DNA of 64,000 nucleotides from NCBI RefSeq assembly GCF_030009775.1, contig NZ_JASCTH010000018.1, forward strand, positions 62,001 through 126,000, in the 5' to 3' direction. The notes below the pieces were generated by a model. It saw only the letters and a program-made list of their open reading frames with translations, did no database searches and was not told where the DNA came from. Both the position numbers and the translations under genes were made by a program. This stretch comes from Actinoplanes sandaracinus (GTDB lineage: Bacteria; Actinomycetota; Actinomycetes; Mycobacteriales; Micromonosporaceae). Shown here piece by piece: positions 50,473 through 59,506 of this stretch; position 1 is the stretch's first letter, and the number at the start of each line of letters is the position of its first letter.

Positions 50473-50967
50473 TTGACCCTGCGACGTTTCCTGGTGCTGC
50501 ACGACTACGGCATGGGCGCACTGTGGTGGTGGGTTCGGGCGCGCTCGGCGCGGGAGATCGTGGAGACGTTCGCCGAGGTGGAGGTCATCGACGATCCGGA
50601 GGACCTGGCCCGGTTCGCCGACGGCGAGCTGACCGAGGTGGACATCGACGCGCCCACCATGCCGGAAGCGCTGGACGAGTTGCGCGAACAGCGCGACGCC
50701 CAGCGCGGCCGGCCCGGGTTCGGCGCGCTCGCCGGGCGGGACCGGGTCTGGCTCCGGCAGCCCGGCGAAGAGGGCGTGGTCTGGGCTGAGGAGCTCGGCC
50801 CGGACGGACGACGGCTGCGGCAGGTCGAGGTTCAGCCCGACGGAACCCTGGTCCCGAGCCGCGCGGAGGACTGGGCGTTCAATCCGCCGACGGATCTTCA
50901 CGACCCGGATCTGGTGCGGTGGGAGATCACTGAGGACGAGTTCGAGCAGCTCTGGGATGCGGCCTGA
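50473..50967 (+). CDS. Hypothetical protein upstream of the DUF6493 gene
   Basis: The 164-aa reading from TTG 50473 (AGAAAGG eight bases upstream) begins LTLRRFLVLHDYGMGALWWW and has no signal or membrane segment. It is rich in Asp, Glu and Trp, with VRARSAREIVETFAEVEVID and the end DLVRWEITEDEFEQLWDAA. A short protein of this kind commonly precedes actinomycete hypothetical genes, but I cannot name the family. A longer frame upstream is possible. The next gene starts 34 bp later. Confidence 0.65.
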   Translation: MTLRRFLVLHDYGMGALWWWVRARSAREIVETFAEVEVIDDPEDLARFADGELTEVDIDAPTMPEALDELREQRDAQRGRPGFGALAGRDRVWLRQPGEEGVVWAEELGPDGRRLRQVEVQPDGTLVPSRAEDWAFNPPTDLHDPDLVRWEITEDEFEQLWDAA

Positions 50968-51001
50968 TTTTTTGTCGGTGGGTGCCGCTACGGTGTGCGC
51001 C

Positions 51002-53623
51002 ATGGTGACCTTCCCGCAGCTGGAGTCGTGGATCCGCGCCGGCGACATCGACAGCGTCGTCACCGGTCTGCTGGCTCTCGACGAGCCGGCCCGGCGCGCC
51101 TTGGCCGCTCCGGTCAAGGGCATCCAGTTGCACTGGTCCGACCCCGAGTTGCAATCGATCATGATCAGGCTCGAGGCGCGCCGCGCGTCGGTGAGCGTCT
51201 CCGACGTCCAGTGGCGTCGCGGGCGACAGCGAGACGGCGCGTTGTGCGTCGCCGGCGTCGCCTGCCTGCCCCGTGCCGCCGATGTCGTCTCCTGGCTGCG
51301 TTCCGACCGATTCCGGCAGGCGCCATTGCCGGAGACCCTCGACGCCGTCGTGCGGCTGCTGCGTTCCCCCGGCCGTCCCTCGCTGCCCGCGATCGCCCGG
51401 TCCATGGCCGACAAGTTCCGGCCGGCCCAGATCGACGAGCAGTGGCCGCTCATCGAGCGACTGCTCGCCGAGGCCGAGCTGCCCCTGCCGGTCACCGAGG
51501 CGACGGTGCGCGGGTGGATGCGCCGGGTCGGCGCCGACCGATATCGTGAAGATCTGGCCGGCCTGCTGCGCGCCGACCCACTCCTGGAGCGGTTGCTGCC
51601 GCACGTGTTCACCATCCCCCTGCTCGGCCAGGAGCTCGACGAGGAGTGGACCAGGGCGCTGGCCCGGCTCGCCGCCGAAGGCGCCGTCGACCGGCAGTCC
51701 CTGCTCGACGGCTGTGCGCTGCGCTTGCACTCCGGTGACCGGCCTGGGGTGATCGCCCGGGTCGTGGTGCTGCACCGTCTGCTCGACCCCACTCCCGGCG
51801 AGTTCGCGGCCCGCCGCGCGGAGTATGCGGGCATGCTCGCCGGCCCGCATTCCACCGTCGCCGAGTTGGCCCAGCTGGGTCTGCGCGCCGCCGATGACGC
51901 CGGCCTGCTGGAGCCCGACACGGTGGCCGAGGCCGCGTTCGCGGTCCTGCCCCGTAAGGAGAAGAAGCTGGTCCGCGTTCAGCTCGGCTGGCTCGACGCG
52001 GCATTGACCCGCAAACCCGACCCGCTGGTCTTCGAGGCCCTGCTCACCGGCCTCACCAACCCGGCCGGCGACCTCGCCGAGCGCGCTCTTCGGGTGGCCG
52101 CCCGACACCTGGCCGACTTCGGCCCGGCCGAGCGGGACATGCTCGCCGCCACGGCCGCCGGCCTCCGGGGTGACCTGCGCCGCCAGGCCGATGCTCTGCT
52201 CGGCGCGACGGGCGACACCGCCGGCGTCCCTGAGGCGACGATCGGCGAGCTGACACCCGTCGCCGCGCCCACGCCCATGCCGGCTCCGATCGCCTCGATT
52301 CCGGAGCTGGTCGCCGAGTGCAGACATCAGATGTACCAGGCGGAGGATCCGGTCCGCTTCGAGCTGATCCTCGATGGACTGGCCCGGTTCGCGGCGACCG
52401 ACCGCGGCGCCCTGGTCAAGGCGCTGAAACCGATCCTCCCGCAGTGGCGGATGCCGTTCCCCAACCTGCTGCACACGATCGTGAGCGGGGAACAGGTGGC
52501 AGAGGACTCGCCGTGGTGGCCGGTGCAGGCCGCGCCACCGCACTGGATGCTCGTCGAGCGGATGGACGAGCTGGCCCGGCAGATGTGCCGGACCCCACCG
52601 GCGGCCCTGCTGGCCACACCCGCCACGGTGAAGGGTCACGTCGACCCTTCCCGGGTGCTGCGGCTGCTCGGCGACGGTGCGGAGCCCGGTCCGGTGGACC
52701 TGTCCCAAGCTCTGTTGCGCCTGCCCCGCGAGGTCGATCCCGATGTCCGCGCGGCCGCTGGGAGGCTGACCTCCCCGGCTGGAAAGGCGTTCGCCGCCTA
52801 TTTGGAGGGTGGGGGCCTGCCCGACCCTGACGTCGTCACCCTCAGGACCGTCCGGCGTCCCTGCGCCCACGTCGTCAAGGAGTTCTGCGACTGCGCCACC
52901 GCCGTCGGCCGGCGCACCGTCGCGTTCGAGCCGATCGGTCATCAGCTGACCGGCCCGCCCCACCTGCTCCACCTGCCGGCCGACGCCGCCTTCGACCGGG
53001 CCTACGGCTTCGCGCACGACACTGCGATGGGCGGCTGGCCGCTGATGTTCCCCAGCCATCGTGAGATCGCCGCCGCGCATGTCCAACCGCATCTGATCAA
53101 GGCGTCCGAGTACAACGGGGCCAGTAGCCAGATCGCCGCCGTCCTGCCGGCGCTGGCCGCCTCCGACGGCCCGTTCGGCCCGGCCATGGCCCTCTGCCTG
53201 GCCTACGGTTTCAGTGCCGCCCGCGCTGAGGGCCGCCTGGCCACCGCCGACGCCTTCGTCGAGCTGGCGGCGCGCGGCGTCCTCGACGGCGCACTGGTCG
53301 GCCGCGAGCTCGCCGCCCTCCACCGGTCCGGCGCCCTGGTCCTGAAACGCGTCGCCGACGCGCTCGCCACGATCCTCCAGGCCGGCGCCGCCATCCAGGT
53401 CTGGGCCGTGCTGCGCGAGTCGCTGCCCGCGGTCCTGACCACCCCGAAACCCGCCGCGGGCGCCTCCGACCTACTGATGCTGGCCGAGTCGGTCGCCGCG
53501 GCCACGAACGCCACCGACGACTTCCCGGAGGTGACCGCCCTGGCCGCCCGCCCGGGCCGCAGCCGCTTGATCACCGAGGCCGCCCGGCTGTCCCGCACGC
53601 TCACCGAGAACCGCGCCCGCTAG
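51002..53623 (+). CDS. DUF6493 family protein
   Basis: The 873-aa protein starts at ATG 51002 (MVTFPQLESWIRAGDIDSVV); a start at 50957 overlapping the previous gene is possible. It is almost entirely helical, with HEAT-like middle parts (AERALRVAARHLADFGPAER), then WPLMFPSHREIAAAHVQPHL and FGPAMALCLAYGFSAARAEG in the C-terminal third, which is the best-conserved part of DUF6493. Relatives are often encoded near SWIM-zinc-finger and MoxR ATPase genes, which are not seen here. The stop codon abuts the IS5-type left end exactly, so the native 3' end may have been altered. Confidence 0.78.
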   Translation: MVTFPQLESWIRAGDIDSVVTGLLALDEPARRALAAPVKGIQLHWSDPELQSIMIRLEARRASVSVSDVQWRRGRQRDGALCVAGVACLPRAADVVSWLRSDRFRQAPLPETLDAVVRLLRSPGRPSLPAIARSMADKFRPAQIDEQWPLIERLLAEAELPLPVTEATVRGWMRRVGADRYREDLAGLLRADPLLERLLPHVFTIPLLGQELDEEWTRALARLAAEGAVDRQSLLDGCALRLHSGDRPGVIARVVVLHRLLDPTPGEFAARRAEYAGMLAGPHSTVAELAQLGLRAADDAGLLEPDTVAEAAFAVLPRKEKKLVRVQLGWLDAALTRKPDPLVFEALLTGLTNPAGDLAERALRVAARHLADFGPAERDMLAATAAGLRGDLRRQADALLGATGDTAGVPEATIGELTPVAAPTPMPAPIASIPELVAECRHQMYQAEDPVRFELILDGLARFAATDRGALVKALKPILPQWRMPFPNLLHTIVSGEQVAEDSPWWPVQAAPPHWMLVERMDELARQMCRTPPAALLATPATVKGHVDPSRVLRLLGDGAEPGPVDLSQALLRLPREVDPDVRAAAGRLTSPAGKAFAAYLEGGGLPDPDVVTLRTVRRPCAHVVKEFCDCATAVGRRTVAFEPIGHQLTGPPHLLHLPADAAFDRAYGFAHDTAMGGWPLMFPSHREIAAAHVQPHLIKASEYNGASSQIAAVLPALAASDGPFGPAMALCLAYGFSAARAEGRLATADAFVELAARGVLDGALVGRELAALHRSGALVLKRVADALATILQAGAAIQVWAVLRESLPAVLTTPKPAAGASDLLMLAESVAAATNATDDFPEVTALAARPGRSRLITEAARLSRTLTENRAR

Positions 53624-53787
53624 GCCGTGTCTTCACAGGGCCATGGCCGTGGGTGATGTGCTGCGTGATCCGTCGCTATGAGGTGACCGACGCTGAGTGG
53701 GGATCCTTGTCACCGCATCTGCCGTCCGTGATCACCGGCGGTCGCCCGCGTGAGGACGACCGCCGGGGTGCTCCACGGCATCGTCAA
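53624..53787 (+). mobile_element. IS5-type element, left-hand fragment
   Basis: It begins GGCCGTGTCTTCACAGGGCC, the same as the outer end of the element at 55251-55881 on the other strand. It encodes CVIRRYEVTDAEWGSLSPHL and PSVITGGRPREDDR, the first ~45 residues of an IS5-family transposase. Similarity stops near 53787. Confidence 0.82.
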
Positions 53788-54133
53788 GATGCTCGCCGCT
53801 GCTCAGGCCGCGGCGGGCGCGGACTGCGTCGATCAGTTCGGTCAGCCGCGTGACGGTGACACCCTCACCGCCGGTGCGGCCGTCAGTGGAAACGTCGACC
53901 TGCCCGAGGGGCAGCAGGTGTGGCTGCTGTGGTTCCACGGTGCCGGCAACGCGTACCACATGGTCGGTTCCTGCCGTGCCGGCCGCACGTTCACCTGCGG
54001 TGATCTGGGCCTGGAGTCCGGCGGCGACGACAGCACCCTGGTCGTGGTCGTCGTCGATCAAGGTGCCGGCCGGTCGTTGAGCGCGGGGAGTCCCGGGATG
54101 CGCTGCCCGCCCATGTGGCACGTAGTGAGGTGA
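53788..54133 (+). pseudogene. Fragment of a secreted-style beta domain protein
   Basis: The open frame following the IS fragment reads AAAGADCVDQFGQPRDGDTL, SGNVDLPEGQQVWLLWFHGA and CRAGRTFTCGDLGLESGGDD, ending near 54133. It resembles an extracellular Ig-like domain with paired cysteines. The N-terminus is missing, replaced by IS sequence. It is probably the tail of a membrane-anchored or secreted protein. Confidence 0.55.
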
Positions 54134-54181
54134 CGGTCCGCCGGGCCCCGGCGGCCTGAGGTCCACGGGCCCGTCTACTAG

Positions 54182-54202
54182 ATATGCAAGATAATTGCAT
54201 AT
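54182..54202. promoter_or_regulatory. PadR-type operator palindrome
   Basis: ATATGCAA (54182-54189) and TTGCATAT (54195-54202) are perfectly complementary with spacer GATAA. PadR-family repressors bind AT-rich inverted repeats of this size in their own promoter region. It sits immediately upstream of the PadR remnant and is an AT-rich island in a very GC-rich region. Confidence 0.65.
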
Positions 54203-54446
54203 TCGGCGAACGCGACCACGCACGCCCGCTCCGCGGAAGCCCTCATGCTTCGTCCTAGCCGCCCTCCTCGACGGGCGCCTGCACGGGTACGCCGTCGTCA
54301 AGCGCGTGCAGGAACTGTCCGACGGGCGCGTGAAGCTGGCCGCCGGATCGCTGTATTCGGTGATCGACCGGCTGCTCGGCGAAGGTCTCCTCGTCGCGGA
54401 CGGCGAGGAGATCGTCAACCGAACTGCTGGAGATCCTGATGAGTGA
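54195..54446 (+). pseudogene. PadR-family regulator, truncated and frameshifted
   Basis: The core frame reads FVLAALLDGRLHGYAVVKRV, QELSDGRVKLAAGSLYSVID and RLLGEGLLVADGEEIVN, a PadR winged helix. The N-terminal residues NATTHARSAEALM lie in another frame, shifted by one inserted base near 54249. After EEIVN the sequence jumps into unrelated codons, so the wing end and C-terminal helices are lost. A TTG at 54195 gives an open frame but is unlikely to be the true start. Confidence 0.75.
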
Positions 54447-55230
54447 CGCCGCGCCCGGCCGCCGGTGGCCGGTGCCGAGGCAGGCCCTCGCGCTGGTGCG
54501 GGCCGCCCTGCGGGTGCGCTCCGGCAGTGCCGCGCCACGTCCCATGGCTGTGCTGGTCTGGCAGGGCGTGCAACTGGCCGCCATCGCGGTGCTCGCCCTG
54601 GGCGCACTGAAGGCAGTCAGCATTCTCGTCGAGGCCATCACTTCCGGAGGAGGCGACCTTCTGTGGCCCGTGCTGCATGAACACGGTCCGGCACTGGCTC
54701 TGGCCGTTGCGACCCTCGTAACTCTGGTTTTGAGCCGCCAGCGGCTGGCGGCAGGCTTGGTGCTCGCAACGATCGCAGTACAGGCCGCCGTTCCCGACTA
54801 CCCGTCCGGTGGCGGAACACCACAGTGGTGGGCAGCGGTGGTGGCGGCCCCGCTGGTGCTTGCCGGCCTGCGCCGTCCGGCCGATGTTCCATCGGTCGGG
54901 CCTTGTACCGCCGTCGCGGTCACGGTGAGCGTGCTGGCACTTCACCTGGTGCGGATCGATCAACTGACGATGGGCGATGACCCGATGCCAGCTTGGATGG
55001 TGATCGTGAAAATCGTGGTACCGGCTGCCTTCCTGTGGGTCGCGACAGCGGACCGGCGAATGCTGCTCGCCGTCGCGCCTACCTTCGTTCTCTTAGGGCT
55101 GGAACAGATGACCCTTGAGGTGCAAAGGACGGGCCTTCTGCGCGTCGAAGCCGTCGCGTCACCAATTGTCGGTGTTGCCCTGGCGGCCGGCATAGCCGCA
55201 GCAGCACCATGGCGACACGCGCGTCTCTGA
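54439..55230 (+). CDS. Multi-pass membrane protein, probably 5'-truncated
   Basis: The 263-aa reading from ATG 54439 has six to seven hydrophobic segments (LVWQGVQLAAIAVLALGALK; LVTLVLSRQRLAAGLVLATI; AWMVIVKIVVPAAFLWVATA). Upstream in frame it continues into ELLEIL, which joins directly to PadR sequence. So the original N-terminus appears deleted and the present ATG may be an internal Met. PadR genes are commonly followed by such membrane proteins, which supports an original PadR-membrane protein operon. Expression is doubtful. Confidence 0.6.
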   Translation: MSDAAPGRRWPVPRQALALVRAALRVRSGSAAPRPMAVLVWQGVQLAAIAVLALGALKAVSILVEAITSGGGDLLWPVLHEHGPALALAVATLVTLVLSRQRLAAGLVLATIAVQAAVPDYPSGGGTPQWWAAVVAAPLVLAGLRRPADVPSVGPCTAVAVTVSVLALHLVRIDQLTMGDDPMPAWMVIVKIVVPAAFLWVATADRRMLLAVAPTFVLLGLEQMTLEVQRTGLLRVEAVASPIVGVALAAGIAAAAPWRHARL

Positions 55231-55250
55231 CTGTCGCCATGACCTAGCTA

Positions 55251-55881
55251 GGCCGTGTCGCCAAAGGGTCATAGCCACTGCAGCAGCGCGGCGATGGTGA
55301 TGGTGGCCTGGAACGACGTGCTCGTCTTGTCGTAGCGGGTGGCTACCGAGCGGCATTGCTCGAGGCGGTTGAAGCAGCGTTCCACGACGTTGCGGTGCCG
55401 GTAGATCAGTTGTTGAACGTTGGCGGGCGACCGCCGGGTGGCCCACGATTGCGGCGATGTCTCTGCAGGTCCGAGCGTTCCGGGATGGTGTGGGCGATGC
55501 CGAGGCGGCGCAGGTGGTAGCGGATCGCGCGGGTGCTGTAGCCCTTGTCGGCGATGACGTGATCGGGTCGGGTGCGCGGCCGCCCCGGCCCGATCCGTTC
55601 GACGCGCCGCGCGTTCATGACGTGCTCGAGGCGGGTGCAGTCGTTGACGTTGCCGCCGGACAGCACGAACGCCAGCGAGCCGGCACGTCACGCCACGGCG
55701 CGCCGGAACGGATCTTCCACACGATGCCGTTGAGTACCCGGCGGTCGTCCTCACGCGGGCGACCGCCGGGGATCACGGACGGCAGATGCGGTGACAAGGA
55801 TTCCCACTCAGCGTCGGTCAGCTCATAGCGACGGATCACGCAGCACATCGTCCACGGCCATGGCCCTGTGAAGACACGGCC
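55251..55881 (-). mobile_element. IS5-type element with internal deletion
   Basis: Ends GGCCGTGTCTTCACAGGGCC (right, minus strand) and GGCCGTGTCGCCAAAGGGTC (left) form imperfect terminal inverted repeats. The left end abuts CTA. The transposase runs on the minus strand: CVIRRYELTDAEWESLSPHL to GAPWRDVPA, then a deletion, then AFVLSGGNVNDCTRLEHVMN, DHVIADKGYSTRAIRYHLRR and, in another frame, QQLIYRHRNVVERCFNRLEQ to AALLQWL. The first catalytic Asp region is lost. At 631 bp it is shorter than intact relatives, and defective. Confidence 0.85.
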
Positions 55882-56398
55882 AAGCGGCGTTGTGCGCTGC
55901 GACGCGGGGAGGCGACGACCGTCTCAGCCGCGGCGATCTCGGCCTCGACTCCGAAGTCACCACCCGACAGCGGTCCAGAGGCCGGGCTGTGCGGCGACGT
56001 GGGCCAGGAGCGGGGGCGACGAAGGCGAAGCGGAATGCCGGCATCCTGACCGGCCCACGCGGGCCGGGCCGGCGGCACCCACTGGATCAAAGGACTTCGC
56101 CTCGATCGGGCTCACCCAACGGCGGCGGGCGAACACAGGCGGCGGAACGGCGAACGCAGCCGGCGGAACGGCGAGCACAGGCGGGAAAGCGAACGCGGGG
56201 CGGCGGATCGACGCGCAGGTGGCGGCCATAGAGCTCAGGCCGCAAAACGACGCAGGCAGCGACCGTCGAGCCCAGACGGCGCAACGGCGACCGCAGGCGA
56301 CCGTCGAGCCCAAACGGCGGGACGGCGAACGCAGGCGGCGGAACGGCGACGTCCGTACCCGGAAAGGGTGTTGATCTCGAAGGAAGCCGGCGGAACAG

Positions 56399-56436
56399 GA
56401 AACGGTGAGCGAGCAGGAACGCTCGCCCACCGTTTC
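56399..56436. terminator. 16-bp stem downstream of the metallopeptidase gene
   Basis: Arms GAAACGGTGAGCGAGC (56399-56414) and GCTCGCCCACCGTTTC (56421-56436) pair at 15 of 16 positions around AGGAAC. It is 57 bp past the minus-strand stop at 56493, the place for a terminator. Confidence 0.75.
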
Positions 56437-56450
56437 GCCAGTCGGGAAGG

Positions 56451-56488
56451 TGGGGTGGGGGGGGGGCGCCCCCCCCCCCCCCCCCACC
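56451..56488. repeat. G-run/C-run homopolymer palindrome
   Basis: After TGGGGT come ten G (56457-56466), then CG, then seventeen C (56469-56485), then ACC. The whole can fold on itself, and either strand can form quadruplex structures. It starts 5 bp past the metallopeptidase stop. Run lengths of this kind are prone to both slippage and sequencing error. Confidence 0.7.
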
Positions 56489-56492
56489 TCGA

Positions 56493-59405
56493 TCAGCGGG
56501 TGAAGGCCTGGAACTCGGCGATGCGCACGTTGAGCGCCTGCGGGCTCGCCGTGGCGCAGTCGGTGTTGGCGCGCGGGTCCAGGTCCTGCTCACCGGCGTA
56601 ATCCGGCGAGCCGGTGCACTGGTTGGTGACCGCTTCGATCCGCAGGTGCGTGGCCGTGACGTCCGGGATGTCGAAGGACTTCACGAGCAGCTGCGGGGCC
56701 CGCGGGCGCGGGGCCACCGCCGGGAAGGCGTCCGGGCGGCTGGTGTAGATCGCCCTGAAGTCGGCCGGGGCCGAGCAGGTGACGGTGGCCGAGGCCGTGC
56801 AGGCCAGGACCTTGAACTGGCGCAGAGCGGTGTAGCGGTTCTGCCCGCCGGCGTCCACGTCGCCGGTGACGGCCGGGCGGAGCATGGCGCTGACCTGCAC
56901 CCGCCGGACCCGCTGCGCGTCGCCGGCCAGGTCGACGGTGACACCCTTGCCGGTGACCGCGCTGCCGAGGGACGCCCAGTTGGTGGCCTCGTCGTCGTCG
57001 ACGAGCCGGGCCAGGTTGACGCCGTCGCCGGTGGCGGTCGCTCCGCTGGTCGCCGAGGCGACGTTGCGGGGCAGTTTGACGGTCAGCTTCTTGGCGCCGC
57101 CCTTGAACGACTGCGGCGACACCCGCGCGTGGCCGTAACCGGGGGCCTGGGCGATGAACCCGTAGGACCCGGGCACCAGGTTGACCGTGTCGGGCAGCGC
57201 GGTGGCCGGGTCGGTGTCGGCGACCGCGACGGCCCGTGCCTGGTAGTCGCCCACGAACAGTTTCGCGCCGGTGACGGGCTTGCCGTTCTCGTCGACCGGG
57301 CGGAACGTGACCGTGGACTCCTTGGCGTGCGGCGAGCTGAAGCTGGGCGTCGGGTCGGCGTCGCCGGCTCCGGCGCTGGTGGCTCCCTCGCCGAGACCGC
57401 GCTTGGCGAACGCGTTCCACAGCAGGTCCTGGTTGGCGCCGCCGAAGCGGACCAGGTCCGCGCCGAGCAGCGCGTCACGGGCGTCGATCTGGCTGTTGGC
57501 GCTGTTGGCCATCAACAGGAACGAGTCGAACACGAGCTGGATCCACCGCCGGTTGCCGGGGCACGAGGCGACCGGCTTCTTGCCGACGGCGCACGCCTTC
57601 TGCAGGCCCGGGTTGCCGGCGCCGTAGCGCTTGATGAACGCGGACCGGATGTCGTAGTTGGTGGCGCTCCACACCTCGCCGGAGGCGTGCACCTGCAGGC
57701 CGACGAAGTCGTAGTCGACCGAGCTGTAGTTGAGCCGGTTGTTGGACATGTTGTAGTTGCGGATACCGGCGACCGGGTCACTGGTGACGTACTCGCCGAT
57801 GGTGAAGCCGCGCTGGCCCTTCGGGGCGTAACCGTGCTCGGCCAGGTACTCCACGGCGAGCAGGTCGGACCAGCTCTCGCTCATGCCCTGCGGGGAGCTG
57901 AGCCCGGCGTTCGGGCCGGCGATCATGCGGTTGGTGATGGCGTGGGTGTACTCGTGCCCGATGACCGACATGTCGTAGTCGCCGTCGACGCACGGGGCGT
58001 AGAAGGCGCCGGCGATCGGCTGCCACAGGTACATGTTGGTGATCGGCGCCTGGCCGTCCGGCGGGGTGATCTGGTTGGCGTTGTTGCGGGCCAGGAAGTC
58101 GGGCGGGCCGCCGGAGATGCCGCCGGCCTGCGCGTTGCCCTGCTCCGGGTCGCCGCCGTCACCCTCCATGTTCCAGGTCTCCTCGGTGAAGCCGAGGAGG
58201 TACGACCAGTCGTGCATCCGGTTGTGCTGCACGAACAGGTTGGCGCGGGCCGCGTCGATGTCGTTGCGGGCGGGTGTGTCGAACGTGGCCGGTGAGCACT
58301 TCTGCTCCTGCCACTGGTTGGTCCACGGGTAGGTGTACTCCCGCGTCGGGCTCGGCGTGGCCAGTTCGGTGCCGACCGTGAACGGGTCGTTGGACAGCCA
58401 GTTGTGCACCGCGAACCCGTTGTTGCCCTTGGTCGTGTTGGTGGGCGTGCCGGTGGCCGGGTCGACGTCCCACGGCTGCGGCGAAGCCGGGCCGGCGACG
58501 ACCTCGTCACAGCCACGCTGTGGCGCCCAGCAGAACCGCTTGCGGGTGTCGCGCGACGAGTAGTCGGTGCGCGGCGAGTTCGGGAAGACGTCCCACTCCG
58601 GGTTGTCGGCGTCGTGGTCGACGATGTTCTCGCGGACCAGGATGCCGCCGGTGCGCGCGTCGACCCAGGTGGTGTAGGCGACCGGGTCGGCGCTGGTCAG
58701 ATCGGCGCCGAGGGCGACCTGGTAGGCGGCCCGGGCACCCTGGTCGGGCGTCGGGACGGCGACGAGTTTGGTGCCGAGCTGGGTCGGGTTCGTCAGGCCC
58801 GCGTTGGCGGCGGCGACGCGCTCGGCGTCGGCGGCGCTCAGGGTGGCGGGCTGCGGCGCGGCGGCGTCACGGGCGAGTGAGGAACTCACATACCAGACCT
58901 TGCCGTCCCGGACACCGACGGAGAGCAGGCCGTCACGGCCGGCTTCGAGGTCGCCGAACTTCTGGCGCAGCAGGACGATCGCGCCTTCGCCGAGTCTCTG
59001 TGTGGTGAGGACTTCGAGGGACGCGGCCGCGGCGGCGGTGATGCCGAGGACGTCCCGGTTGCGGTCGACATACGCCCTGGCAGCGGCCACGGGGTCGGCC
59101 GGAAGGCCGGTGGCGAGCGGCTCGGCGGTGGTGGCGGTGAGGCTGGCCGGGGTGCCGAACGGGTTCCACCGGGCGGACGCGCTCGCCTCGGCGGCGAGGG
59201 TCCGTTGTTTCGAGGTCGGCGCGATGCTGCCCTTACGGTTGTCGATGGTGTCGGCATGATCCTGGTCGCCGTGCACCTCCGGGGTCCCCGCCGTCTGGGC
59301 CGGGGCGGTGTGCGCCGCGACTCCGCCGGACCCTGGGGCGAGAACGAGCGCTGCTGCGACTAATGCTGCGGTGGTGCCCGCCATCGCACGGGATGGTGTG
59401 CGCAC
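56493..59405 (-). CDS. Secreted M36-family (fungalysin-type) zinc metallopeptidase
   Basis: The 970-aa protein starts at GTG 59405 after a near-perfect AAGGAGG. It has a signal peptide (MAGTTAALVAAALVLAPG), a propeptide (~45-260) and a peptidase domain with GHEYTHAITNRM (zinc His, near residue 483) and GMSESWSDLLAVEYL (third ligand Glu). A C-terminal ~170-residue discoidin-like domain (DGVNLARLVDDDEATNWASL; LNVRIAEFQAF) follows. It should be exported as a zymogen and digest external protein. Monocistronic. Length is typical of bacterial M36 enzymes with accessory domains. Confidence 0.93.
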   Translation of the reverse strand: MRTPSRAMAGTTAALVAAALVLAPGSGGVAAHTAPAQTAGTPEVHGDQDHADTIDNRKGSIAPTSKQRTLAAEASASARWNPFGTPASLTATTAEPLATGLPADPVAAARAYVDRNRDVLGITAAAAASLEVLTTQRLGEGAIVLLRQKFGDLEAGRDGLLSVGVRDGKVWYVSSSLARDAAAPQPATLSAADAERVAAANAGLTNPTQLGTKLVAVPTPDQGARAAYQVALGADLTSADPVAYTTWVDARTGGILVRENIVDHDADNPEWDVFPNSPRTDYSSRDTRKRFCWAPQRGCDEVVAGPASPQPWDVDPATGTPTNTTKGNNGFAVHNWLSNDPFTVGTELATPSPTREYTYPWTNQWQEQKCSPATFDTPARNDIDAARANLFVQHNRMHDWSYLLGFTEETWNMEGDGGDPEQGNAQAGGISGGPPDFLARNNANQITPPDGQAPITNMYLWQPIAGAFYAPCVDGDYDMSVIGHEYTHAITNRMIAGPNAGLSSPQGMSESWSDLLAVEYLAEHGYAPKGQRGFTIGEYVTSDPVAGIRNYNMSNNRLNYSSVDYDFVGLQVHASGEVWSATNYDIRSAFIKRYGAGNPGLQKACAVGKKPVASCPGNRRWIQLVFDSFLLMANSANSQIDARDALLGADLVRFGGANQDLLWNAFAKRGLGEGATSAGAGDADPTPSFSSPHAKESTVTFRPVDENGKPVTGAKLFVGDYQARAVAVADTDPATALPDTVNLVPGSYGFIAQAPGYGHARVSPQSFKGGAKKLTVKLPRNVASATSGATATGDGVNLARLVDDDEATNWASLGSAVTGKGVTVDLAGDAQRVRRVQVSAMLRPAVTGDVDAGGQNRYTALRQFKVLACTASATVTCSAPADFRAIYTSRPDAFPAVAPRPRAPQLLVKSFDIPDVTATHLRIEAVTNQCTGSPDYAGEQDLDPRANTDCATASPQALNVRIAEFQAFTR

Positions 59406-59506
59406 GGAACCTCCTTTAAGGACGGTCGTTACCGGTCTCTACGCATCCGATCGCACGAAAGCATGATCACGGGATGGGCCGAACGTCCAAAATCGAGATG
59501 CGTCGA

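Larger units (their letters stand above)
55882..56492. other. 611-bp repeat-rich spacer without a gene
   Basis: No supported CDS. It contains iterations of a GGCGGAACGGCGAACGCAGG motif around 56110-56350. A 38-bp imperfect tandem pair (GACCGTCGAGCCCA at 56261 and 56299) is also present. Next come a long hairpin at 56399-56436 and a homopolymer palindrome at 56451-56488. Confidence 0.6.

Noticed and set aside
50927..53323. A ~800-codon open frame opposite the DUF6493 gene
   Set aside because: The protein is Gly/Arg/Gln/Val-rich with no domain; the plus-strand gene is convincing.
56646..58295. A ~550-codon open frame opposite the M36 peptidase
   Set aside because: Shadow of a gene that has HEYTH and other family motifs on the minus strand.
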